A stretch of 64,000 nt of DNA from contig NZ_WBKI01000001.1 of assembly GCF_008830365.1 (NCBI RefSeq), forward strand, positions 868,001 to 932,000, read 5' to 3'. The position numbers and the translations under genes are program-made. The stretch comes from Serratia proteamaculans. GTDB lineage: Bacteria; Pseudomonadota; Gammaproteobacteria; Enterobacterales; Enterobacteriaceae. Positions within the stretch are counted from its first letter, which is position 1; the number at the start of each line of letters is the position of its first letter. Shown one piece after another: positions 16,455-24,425 of this stretch. The notes under the pieces are model-generated. The model did not search any database. It saw only the letters and a program-made list of their open reading frames with translations, and had not been told where the DNA came from.

Positions 16455-17294
16455 ATGCAACAGGTTCCTCAATTACAACCCCCGCAGATTGATGTGATCA
16501 GTATTCAATCGCAGGTCGTGTACGGCAGCGTCGGCAACGGTATCGCCTATCGCACCTTGCTGAAAAAAGGGCTGGAAGCGCTACAGGTGCCCAGCGTGCT
16601 GTTCGGCTGCCCGCCCTATTATGGCGCGCCCAGCGGTGGCGTAATTCCGGCCGAGTGGTTCAGCGGCTTTCTCGAGGATTTACTGACCCGCGGCGTAATG
16701 AAACGCACCAGGGCGGTGATCATCGGTTATCTGGGCAACGTTGGCCAATGTCATTTTCTACACACCTGGCTACAGCGCGTGCGCGCTATCAATCCGCAGA
16801 TAAAAATTTATATCGACCCGGTGATGGGCGATTACGGTGAAGGCGTTTACGTGGATGAACGTATCGTCAGTTGTTATCGCTCACCGTTCCTGCAACTGGC
16901 TAATGGCCTCACCCCCAACGGTTTCGAACTGGAGCAGCTTTGCGGGAATCCGTTAACCAGCCGAGAACAAACGCAGCATGCCGCACAGGCGTTATTGAAT
17001 GACACTACCGAGTGGGTACTGGTGACCAGTGCGCCAGGCGTGGCGGAAAATGACGATCAGATTGGCTTACTGTTGGTCAGTCACGACAAGGTGCAAAGCT
17101 ATACCCATCCCAAAATTCAGTCGAAGGTAAAGGGCACCGGTGACATGTTCACCGCGTTGCTGGTCAGCCATTTGTTGCACGGGAAAAATCTCAATAGCGC
17201 AGTCCTGACCGCCAGCAGTGAGGTCTGCGATGTGCTGGCAGAAGCGGAGCATTTCGGTTTGGAGGAAATCGGCAGCCTGCGTGCTTTGAAATAG
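16455..17294 (+). CDS. pdxK: Pyridoxal/pyridoxine kinase, PdxK-like
   Basis: A 279-residue ribokinase-fold vitamin-B6 kinase. It has the PdxK-type N-terminus IDVISIQSQVVYGSVGNGIA, the IPAEWFSGFLE block, IDPVMGDYGEGVYV and LTPNGFELEQLCG. The C-terminal anion hole and catalytic Asp are in KGTGDMFTALL. It phosphorylates pyridoxal, pyridoxine or pyridoxamine at the 5' position with ATP. Wording is closer to PdxK than to PdxY. It is the last gene of the cluster divergent from the PtsJ-like regulator, which matches the known PtsJ-PdxK regulatory pairing. Confidence 0.85.
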   Translation: MQQVPQLQPPQIDVISIQSQVVYGSVGNGIAYRTLLKKGLEALQVPSVLFGCPPYYGAPSGGVIPAEWFSGFLEDLLTRGVMKRTRAVIIGYLGNVGQCHFLHTWLQRVRAINPQIKIYIDPVMGDYGEGVYVDERIVSCYRSPFLQLANGLTPNGFELEQLCGNPLTSREQTQHAAQALLNDTTEWVLVTSAPGVAENDDQIGLLLVSHDKVQSYTHPKIQSKVKGTGDMFTALLVSHLLHGKNLNSAVLTASSEVCDVLAEAEHFGLEEIGSLRALK

Positions 17295-17343
17295 AATAGA
17301 ACGGAGTGACGGATATACCGACATCAGTAGATGAGTATCATTC

Positions 17344-17372
17344 ACCCTGCGTGGATAGGCTCCACACAGGGT
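17344..17372. other. Hairpin between pdxK and the immunity gene
   Basis: ACCCTGCGTGGA and TCCACACAGGGT form a 12-bp stem with one mismatch and a 5-base loop. It lies 50 bases after pdxK. There is no U tract, so it is perhaps a weak terminator or a processing structure. Confidence 0.4.
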
Positions 17373-17432
17373 GCTACGGATAACTCAGAAAGGCAGTAAA
17401 GGAGTCTTTACTGGATTACGAAGTTTTTATGC

Positions 17433-17783
17433 CTATGAAAACGTAATAAAAGCATCATTCTCCAGGTAATAATTCAACCCTGATATCAGCTCTTCCATAG
17501 TTGCGTTTGGCTTTTGATTCAGCGCGCTTCTGAGCACATCCATGAACTGATCACCATAAAAAAACAGCTCCAACTCATTTTGTACTACATAGTCAGGATA
17601 CACTTCTTCATCATCATCACTGACTTGTGGATAACGCTCAAGATAACATGTCAGTCCGAGCGCAGCTGTGGCCTCGTACTCTTTGGTATAAAGGCAGAAA
17701 TTATCCTTTGCATAACCCTCTTGAACGATTTTAGTCATCAGATTCTCTAGGCTGTAAGGCGTCATGTACTCTAGCTCTTTCAT
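17433..17783 (-). CDS. Probable immunity protein for the adjacent Rhs toxin
   Basis: A 116-residue acidic soluble protein rich in Glu, Asp and Tyr (DDDEEVYPDYVV; LNYYLENDAFITFS at the end). I cannot name its family. Its ATG at 17783 overlaps the Rhs stop by one base, and a GGAGG lies 9 bases upstream; an ATG two codons earlier has spacing that is too short. A small acidic gene immediately behind the variable C-terminal tip of an Rhs protein is the standard place for the cognate immunity protein, which would bind and block the nuclease domain. The gene is visibly more A+T rich than the Rhs core, as usual for exchangeable toxin-immunity tips. Confidence 0.75.
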   Translation of the reverse strand: MKELEYMTPYSLENLMTKIVQEGYAKDNFCLYTKEYEATAALGLTCYLERYPQVSDDDEEVYPDYVVQNELELFFYGDQFMDVLRSALNQKPNATMEELISGLNYYLENDAFITFS

Positions 17784-20700
17784 TAACATCCCCCTCCTGT
17801 TCTACTCCTGGCTCTGGCGGCCTTAAGGTTACCCGTGGCACCATCCAGCTTACCTCGTCTTCCGGGCTCTCCACCACCCCACATTTCGCGTCCGCCTTTA
17901 CCCGTAGGATGGTAAAGAGCGTGATTATCTGCATGATCTACGCGATCAACCAACACCAAACGACCTACATCTTCATGATGATGCCAAGTTAATATTGGTG
18001 GACTTGAGGCTTTATTCGGACTTTTCATCCATTCCCCCAATTCCGGATATCGGCCCAACATATCCCGTCTGAAAGAAGGATCAGCATCCATTCTTGCAAG
18101 AAACTCTGTGTTTGCGCGGTTAAATTGAACCGCATCACTGGAGTAAATATTCCCAGGAGCAATAGTGTGCTCTTGGAATATATGATATTTGCCGTTAGCT
18201 GGTCGATTGGCCAAACCCAGCGGATCCACCCATCCATAAGGATTGGGCGCATACTGGTACAGGTTCATCCCACCACTCAGGCCAATCGGATCCTGTGTGG
18301 TGAATCTGCCGACCTCCGGCTCGTAGTAACGGAACAGATTATAGTGTAATCCGCTTTCATCATCCTGGTATTGCCCCGCATAGCGCAGCGGCTGGTCGTA
18401 GACAGCCCCTTTGCGGCGTTCCGCACCGGCAACCGTCTGGCCCTGCAACTTGCCGAAAGTATCGTACTGCCCAGACCAGCGTAAATTGCCAGCGCCGTCG
18501 GTCACTTCCAGCGGTGCGCTGTTGAGATCGGTATGCAGCCAGTAGATGTCCGCCTGCGGGCTGCTGCCGGCCTGTTCTAGCGCCGCCATCGGTGTCCATG
18601 GGCTGGCAGGATCGTAACTCCATGTCCGGCGCGTGCCGTTGTCGCGCTGCTCTTGCAGCAAGCGATATCCCTGCCACAGGAAACACGTGGTTTGTTCCGG
18701 TTTACCTTTGTAGCGCACCTGTTTGCGGCTGCGACGGCCCAGCGCATCGTAATGATACTGCGCCTCAAACTCTCCCTGCGGGCCACGACCATGGGCCTGT
18801 ATCAGCCGGTTGTCGGCATCGTAACGATAATGTTGTTCATACATCCCGTTGCGCCGACTGACCAGATTGCCCCAGGCGTCGTAACGGTAGAATAACTGCT
18901 GCCAGTGTGTCAGACGGTTGCTGACGATGGGTGCCAGCGGTAAATACCTTTCGACGTCGCTGTCCGGGCCTTTTTCACCCAACAGATTATCGGCGGCGTC
19001 ATACACCAGCCGGTTACCTGGCTTGCCGAGGTTCTGCTCGCGGTGCTGCAACAGACGCCCTTCGGCATCATAGCCGTAGTGCACCTCGCCGCGCAGCGCA
19101 TCACTGACGCCCTCAATCTCACCCCGACCGGTATAACGGAATACCCGCCACAGCACACCGTCTTCCGGTTTGGCTACCTGCCCGTAGCTGAAGGTACTGC
19201 TCTGCCAGGTTCTGCGCCCCAACGCATCATACTGGCGATGTTGCTGCAACGCGCCCTGCGTGCGGCCGGTTTCCCGGTGCAGGCGGTCACGGATAAATTC
19301 ACTCACCAGCTGCTGGTTAAACTTTGCGGCACTGGCGTGGCCGGAACCATAGTACAACCACTGCAACTGGTCTCCCTGTGGCAAGGTCAGTGTCTGCAGG
19401 TTGGCCAGCGCATCCCACTGATACTGCAACTCGCCGTGGACGCCCTGTTCCGTCAGCAGATTGCCGGCAGCATCGTATTGCAACTGCACGCGGTCGGTTT
19501 CAATACCCAACGCCGCGCCGACGGCTGTTGGCGTACGCGTCAGAGTATTCAGCCTGCCCGCAGCATCATAACAATACTGCCATTGGGCGCTGTCGTTACC
19601 GCGCCAGACCAGTTGGCCCGCTTCGTCATATCGGAGTTGGTGCAGGCGCTGAGCTGGAGATACCGAGGTATCCAGCGGCCCGGTTTCCCGATGCTCGGTC
19701 AGTTGGCCATCGGGGCCATAACGATAAAAGTGGTCGGTATTATCCGGGCGGCGCTCACCCATTATCCGGCCGACGGCATCGTGGCTGAAGTGATAGTTCC
19801 CACCGTTGCCGTTCTCAATATTCGTCAACCAGCCCCGGTTATTGTAATGGTAGTGGCGCGTCCGGTTGATGCGGTCGGTGATGCTGACAGGTTGGCCCAG
19901 CAGGTTATACGCCCAGCGGGTTTCGCTGCCGAGCGAGTCCTGATGGCGAGCCAACTGGCCTTGCGCATTCCAGACGAACCGCTCTTCGCTACCGTCCGGA
20001 TGAAGCAAGGCTTGCAGGCGACCGGCAGCATCCCAACGGTATTGGGTCAGGTGGCCTTCCGCGTCGGTACACTGTGTCAACTGGCCGAGCACGTCATACG
20101 CATAGGCGGTGACGCTGCCGGAACAGTCGGTATAACGCGTCAACAGCCCCTGACTGTTCCAGTCAAGTCTCACCACGCCCCCCAGAGCGTCTGTGATGCG
20201 CACCGGCAAACTCTCTTCCGTATCGGGGTAGTCGTAAGAAGTCGTATTCTCCAACGCATCAATCTGTCTGGTTAGTCGGCCCTGGGTATCCCAATGCTGA
20301 AACGTCTGGCTGCCGTCTGGGGAGGTCACAGAGAACAAGCGGCCGCTGTTGCGGGAATACTGGTAAGTCGTTTTGCGGCCGAGCGGGTCGGTTTCACTCA
20401 GCAAGCGACCATAGTTATCCCATTCGCTGTATCGCTGAGCGCCGCCTGGCAATACCACGCCACACAACTCACCCCGCTCATAGATAAATGCCGATTTACG
20501 CCCGTCAAAATCCGTAAACTGCGCCACGTTGTTGTCGTCATCCAGTTGCCACAACGCCTGTTTACCGTCATCCCGCACCGCTCGCCGCACACCACCGACA
20601 AAATCGTAGTACAGCGTCAGTTCTTCGCCAGCACTGTGACGCCAGGCGCTGACCCTGGGTAATCCTTCAATCTCCTGCCACAGGTATTCATTGAGCAACC

Positions 20701-22093
20701 CATTTTGATCCTGATGACTGGCCATCAGTCCATCACGCCAGCTAAAGCGCCGGCAGATTTCACCGGCACCATTGGTCACTGTGATCAGTTGTCCTTCATC
20801 GTCGTAGCCGTAGCTGACCAGCGACCGTTCGCCGTTTGGGGTATGCAGCAATACGCCGCTGAGGCGCAGCAGACCGTTAGCGGTAGTCATATAGCGGCAG
20901 GTTAAGCGCTGGCCGGCACTGTCGACCAACTCAATCAGTTGGCCGTGGTCATCATAAAACAGCGAAGTGGTATTGCCGGTGGCATCGGTCAGCATAGATA
21001 ACCGGCTCGGCTGTTCACCGTCCAGACGCGGGTAGTGGTAGCTTTGCTCGCCAACATCGAACAGTTGCCAACTGCCGTCGGGATTGTGCATCAGCCAGCA
21101 CTTTTCGGCTTCGCAATAGGTTTTGTGACCACGGGGTACCATCGGGAAGGAAACATAATCACCGGACGGCGCGCGCCACACCAGCCCGTCCTGGTACGGC
21201 TGCAAACTGCTCTCCCAGAACAGACTCCAACCGCGACCCAATACGCTGTCACCGGGGTTGCCACTGCGCCAGTAACGTTGCCAGGCTACCGGCAGACGAG
21301 ATGGCAACACAAAATCCAGTTCGTCATCGCCGGATAAAAACTTCTGGCCACTGATGATATCCACCGGGCGGGCAATGATGCCTGCGGCGGCCGTGGCGGT
21401 CATCAAGGTGCCAAAACGGCAGGCAATCCGCCCCAGTTTGTTGATGCCGGGCAGCTTGCTCAGCATTTTGCCCAGTGCGCCCAGTTTGCTTGCTGCCCCG
21501 CCGACGCCACCGACCAGGCCGGCAAATAGCAGTGTCAGGTCAGAGGCTTTGTACAGCCAGTCCGGCACTTCGGGTTTAATCGGCAGTGTGGTGACGGTTC
21601 CACCACCAATCAACACATTGGGCGAACCCTCCATCACCTGCGCGTCGCAGTTGGTTTTGTCACCCACGCGGGAAGCGGGCTGGTCGTTGATACTGACTTT
21701 GTCGGAGCCCTGCGCCATCTGCATGCTCGGGCCATCATCGCTGCAGGCGACCTGGCTAAGGGTGGCGATCGCGGCAGGTTTGCCGTTGATAAATACATTG
21801 GGGGAACCGGTAACGATCTTGCCTGTCGGCGACAGGCTGCCAGCACCGGCATCGGCAATGCCGTCTCGGGCTGCGGTGGCCGCCTCCCCGGTGAGATAAC
21901 CCACCGCCAGGCTGGCACCAATCAGCAACACACCGACTCCTATACAGGATGCGGCCAGCCCGGCGACGAACAGGGCACCGGCCGCTACCGCTCCGGCGGC
22001 GGCGATCAGGCCACCGACTATTGTGCCGCCAATCATACCGGCCAGGGCATGGGAATGCCCGATGGTATCGCCGACGCGTGCCGCTTCACTCAT
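17783..22093 (-). CDS. rhs: PAAR-Rhs polymorphic toxin with WHH nuclease tip
   Basis: A 1436-residue Rhs effector. Residues about 15-70 are hydrophobic membrane segments, followed by a PAAR-type spike domain (about 80-170; repeated SPNVFINGKPAA-like and SPNVLIGGG units). The long RHS/YD-repeat shell (about 250-1290) ends in PIGLSGGMNLYQYAPNP and the DPLGL processing motif near 1290-1294. The final 142 residues (1295-1436) differ in composition and carry WHHHED (from 1370) and a Gly-rich GKGGREMWGGG. This is the signature of the WHH group of the HNH/Endo VII nucleases. It is probably delivered by a T6SS via PAAR and would cut DNA in rivals. An Eag chaperone is encoded upstream and an immunity gene downstream; no vgrG is adjacent. 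Confidence 0.92.
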   Translation of the reverse strand: MSEAARVGDTIGHSHALAGMIGGTIVGGLIAAAGAVAAGALFVAGLAASCIGVGVLLIGASLAVGYLTGEAATAARDGIADAGAGSLSPTGKIVTGSPNVFINGKPAAIATLSQVACSDDGPSMQMAQGSDKVSINDQPASRVGDKTNCDAQVMEGSPNVLIGGGTVTTLPIKPEVPDWLYKASDLTLLFAGLVGGVGGAASKLGALGKMLSKLPGINKLGRIACRFGTLMTATAAAGIIARPVDIISGQKFLSGDDELDFVLPSRLPVAWQRYWRSGNPGDSVLGRGWSLFWESSLQPYQDGLVWRAPSGDYVSFPMVPRGHKTYCEAEKCWLMHNPDGSWQLFDVGEQSYHYPRLDGEQPSRLSMLTDATGNTTSLFYDDHGQLIELVDSAGQRLTCRYMTTANGLLRLSGVLLHTPNGERSLVSYGYDDEGQLITVTNGAGEICRRFSWRDGLMASHQDQNGLLNEYLWQEIEGLPRVSAWRHSAGEELTLYYDFVGGVRRAVRDDGKQALWQLDDDNNVAQFTDFDGRKSAFIYERGELCGVVLPGGAQRYSEWDNYGRLLSETDPLGRKTTYQYSRNSGRLFSVTSPDGSQTFQHWDTQGRLTRQIDALENTTSYDYPDTEESLPVRITDALGGVVRLDWNSQGLLTRYTDCSGSVTAYAYDVLGQLTQCTDAEGHLTQYRWDAAGRLQALLHPDGSEERFVWNAQGQLARHQDSLGSETRWAYNLLGQPVSITDRINRTRHYHYNNRGWLTNIENGNGGNYHFSHDAVGRIMGERRPDNTDHFYRYGPDGQLTEHRETGPLDTSVSPAQRLHQLRYDEAGQLVWRGNDSAQWQYCYDAAGRLNTLTRTPTAVGAALGIETDRVQLQYDAAGNLLTEQGVHGELQYQWDALANLQTLTLPQGDQLQWLYYGSGHASAAKFNQQLVSEFIRDRLHRETGRTQGALQQHRQYDALGRRTWQSSTFSYGQVAKPEDGVLWRVFRYTGRGEIEGVSDALRGEVHYGYDAEGRLLQHREQNLGKPGNRLVYDAADNLLGEKGPDSDVERYLPLAPIVSNRLTHWQQLFYRYDAWGNLVSRRNGMYEQHYRYDADNRLIQAHGRGPQGEFEAQYHYDALGRRSRKQVRYKGKPEQTTCFLWQGYRLLQEQRDNGTRRTWSYDPASPWTPMAALEQAGSSPQADIYWLHTDLNSAPLEVTDGAGNLRWSGQYDTFGKLQGQTVAGAERRKGAVYDQPLRYAGQYQDDESGLHYNLFRYYEPEVGRFTTQDPIGLSGGMNLYQYAPNPYGWVDPLGLANRPANGKYHIFQEHTIAPGNIYSSDAVQFNRANTEFLARMDADPSFRRDMLGRYPELGEWMKSPNKASSPPILTWHHHEDVGRLVLVDRVDHADNHALYHPTGKGGREMWGGGEPGRRGKLDGATGNLKAARARSRTGGGC

Positions 22094-22102
22094 AAATGTT
22101 CC

Positions 22103-22555
22103 TTATGGCTGACCGCTTACGTCCGGTGTCTGCTGATAGCTCTCCAAAACCTGGAGCAATAAGGTTTCATCTTGAGGAGCCAGTTTAAGGGGTTGCGCGA
22201 GGGTAAATACCAGTACGCGCCCATCCGTCAGTGCGAACACCGCCTGTCGTTGCCAGATACGTTTGCCATCGCGCAGGTAGCTGGCATGCACAGACTCCCC
22301 TGGCAAGCCACTGCGGCCCAATGTCACCGGCTCGCGCCCCTTCAGCACCCAGCCTTTGAGGCTGAGGGACAGGGTTTCAAGCTGACGCGTAATGTAACCG
22401 TTCAAGGTTTCATCAGGTTGCAATACATCACGGGAAATATTCAGAGAGGGGGAGATATCATCACCGGCCAACAGCACGTTGACGGTGCGATCGCTGTAGC
22501 CTTCCGGCAGAGCAACGCTGCCTTCGGTAAAGGTACAACGGGAATAATCAGGCAT
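22103..22555 (-). CDS. Eag-type chaperone (DcrB/DUF1795 domain)
   Basis: A 150-residue DcrB-like protein. It starts with the typical CTFTEGSVALPEGYSDRTVN and has the central LNGYITRQLETL and VHASYLRDGKRIWQRQ blocks. Proteins of this family (EagR/EagT) bind and shield the N-terminal membrane segments of PAAR-containing effectors before type VI loading. Its position 9 bases upstream of an Rhs gene with exactly such segments supports that role. The ATG at 22555 was chosen; a GTG immediately before it has an equally good AGGA and would add one residue. Confidence 0.88.
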   Translation of the reverse strand: MPDYSRCTFTEGSVALPEGYSDRTVNVLLAGDDISPSLNISRDVLQPDETLNGYITRQLETLSLSLKGWVLKGREPVTLGRSGLPGESVHASYLRDGKRIWQRQAVFALTDGRVLVFTLAQPLKLAPQDETLLLQVLESYQQTPDVSGQP

Positions 22556-22755
22556 CACGCAGAGTCCTTTTGCTTAACGAAGTCTTAAGAATCGCATAAC
22601 AAAAGGACAAATGAAAATTCAATATTAATCTGCATGATTAACATTAAGAGATTGGGAGAGAAGGAGGTTCCGCACCATGCCAGACCGCGTCTGAGAATCG
22701 GAACCCTCTGAATACTGCGTTTAATGAAAGGAGATGGCAAACGCGCCGCCGCTGA

Positions 22756-23469
22756 TCAACGTTTTTTCTTTTTATTAAAATCCAATTCGAAAGCAAACAC
22801 TGCGCTCTGAATTTTTCTTTCCATTGCCAGGCCCAGCTTCATAAAACGGCACGACAGGCGTGAGAAACGCACCAGTTGGTCGTCGTCATCCAATTCCTGG
22901 TCTTCGTTGATCACCACCAGTTCCATATTAACCTTGAAACTGCCATAGCTGCCAAAATCCAACAACGCCTTTTTGAACTGGAATCCAGGCTGAAGATTTT
23001 CCGGCAGCGGACCGTCAACGCGCAGGCCAACTCCACCCGCAGAAAGATCGTGGATCCTCAACTGGTACTCGCTACCGTCGGCGTATTCGCCGCTGCAGAG
23101 AAACTCACGCCAGTGGGGAGTTGTCACGCGAAACTGACGGCGGCGCTGGATATACACCAGTTCCTTTGGCAGGCGGGTTGAACAGGCATTAACGCCCTGA
23201 TGGTTGGTAAATTCAGCCTGGCCTACGGAGAACTCGATCTTTGCGTCATGGCTTTCAATCACAATGGTACATTCACCGTCGACTGTCGTGTCTGCCTCAT
23301 CGCCGCTGAACACAATATTATCCGGTCCGACGCTCAACAGCAGGCTTTGAAACTGCTGTTGGTCATTGACAACCTTCAGTGGCGTGCGCTGTTTACAAAT
23401 TTCACGCAGTATCGCCAGTACCTCAAAACGCTCCTGCTTGATAAACAATCCGTTATCATTCTGCTCCAC
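22756..23469 (-). CDS. ycgR: Flagellar brake protein YcgR (PilZ domain)
   Basis: A 237-residue protein with an N-terminal YcgR domain (residues about 5-105) and a C-terminal PilZ domain. The c-di-GMP-binding motifs are visible as RRRQFR (109-114) and DLSAGGVGL (from 141). When c-di-GMP is high, YcgR binds the flagellar motor and slows it. The start codon is GTG, supported by AGGAG at good distance. A basic tail (NKKKKR) ends the protein. The 197-base gap downstream, before the Eag gene, holds no evident gene. Confidence 0.93.
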   Translation of the reverse strand: MEQNDNGLFIKQERFEVLAILREICKQRTPLKVVNDQQQFQSLLLSVGPDNIVFSGDEADTTVDGECTIVIESHDAKIEFSVGQAEFTNHQGVNACSTRLPKELVYIQRRRQFRVTTPHWREFLCSGEYADGSEYQLRIHDLSAGGVGLRVDGPLPENLQPGFQFKKALLDFGSYGSFKVNMELVVINEDQELDDDDQLVRFSRLSCRFMKLGLAMERKIQSAVFAFELDFNKKKKR

Positions 23470-23543
23470 TCGTCGCTCCTGACTCTTCCCAATGACGCTT
23501 TACACGTTCCTTACAGTTATCATCACTGGGAATATTCCTAAAG

Positions 23544-24326
23544 TCAAATTTGCCAGCGATGCCAGGCCTGTGGCAGCAGCCTGGCGAAGCGTTCCGCCCA
23601 GGCTTGCTGACCCTGTTGATCGGCTATTAAATCCTGGCGGATCTCAATGCCAACGTAGGGAAGCTCCCGCCGCTCGGCATGCACCGGCAGAGTGTAATCC
23701 GTTGCATCGGTCATGGCGTAAGGCTCGTTAACGCCGACCTGCAAATCCCCTTCCTCCCGCAGCAGCTCTGCCAGCAGCAATGCAAACTCCGGCTGGCGGT
23801 TAAACAGCAGCCCCACTTGCCACGGCCGCTCGTTGCCTTTGAATACCGGGGTGAAGCTGTGCATGGCGATAATCGCCGTCGGCAGCCCGTTGCGCTGGCG
23901 TTGATCCAGATTGTCGGTTATCGCCTGGTGATAAGGCCTAAAAATCTCATGCTCGCGCGCCTGCGCATGTCTGGCATCAATACCGACATTCCCGGGGATC
24001 GGCGTCAATTCTGACAGTGACGGGATCGAGCTGGCGATGCCGGGCGTGCGGTTACAGTCAATGACCAAACGTGAGTAACGCTGATGGATCAACGTAGTGT
24101 CCAGCTGACGGCTGAGATGGCGCGAAACGTTTAATGCGCCGATGTCCCAACCGATATGGCGGTCGATTTCACCGGGTGGCAGACCCAGATCGCCCAACTG
24201 CTGCGGTATCGCCTGGCCGGCGTGATCGCACAGCAATAAAAAGGGGGCGACGCCCCTGGGCGTTTCAATCGCCACGGCGGCGGGATCTTCGGCGGATAAT
24301 AAAGACGAGACAAACGACTGTGGCAT
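23544..24326 (-). CDS. N-formylglutamate amidohydrolase family protein
   Basis: A 260-residue FGase-family hydrolase. It opens with a PFLLLCDHAGQAIPQQLGDL-type block and has HIGWDIGAL, IDCNRTPG and IAMHSFTPVF, the last two holding Arg and His expected in the metal/substrate site. The family deformylates N-formylglutamate in histidine degradation, but isolated copies without hut genes, as here, often have no proven substrate. It is unlinked to neighbours and has GGAG six bases before the ATG. Confidence 0.85.
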   Translation of the reverse strand: MPQSFVSSLLSAEDPAAVAIETPRGVAPFLLLCDHAGQAIPQQLGDLGLPPGEIDRHIGWDIGALNVSRHLSRQLDTTLIHQRYSRLVIDCNRTPGIASSIPSLSELTPIPGNVGIDARHAQAREHEIFRPYHQAITDNLDQRQRNGLPTAIIAMHSFTPVFKGNERPWQVGLLFNRQPEFALLLAELLREEGDLQVGVNEPYAMTDATDYTLPVHAERRELPYVGIEIRQDLIADQQGQQAWAERFARLLPQAWHRWQI

Positions 24327-24425
24327 GCAAGACTCCGGCGGAGGAACAAAGCCTTATCTTAGGCTAAATCCCACCGCCGACGCCAAGCTTCGGGTTAGAT
24401 CAAAAAGGCATGAATGAGAAGCCGA

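Noticed and set aside
19043-20275. Long + strand frame opposite the Rhs gene
   Set aside because: It is a codon-bias shadow of the YD-repeat gene on the other strand; no RBS, no family, and the Rhs frame is clear.
18200-21300. Repeats in the Rhs gene as a possible CRISPR or tandem array
   Set aside because: They are degenerate YD repeats within a coding frame, not regular DNA repeats with spacers.
22559-22755. Gap between Eag chaperone and ycgR
   Set aside because: A 7-bp far-spaced inverted repeat (GGTTCCG...CGGAACC) was seen, but too weak to call as a terminator or RNA gene.
23500-23545. FliA promoter before ycgR
   Set aside because: GATGATAA can be read as a -10, but the TAAA at the proper distance is missing.
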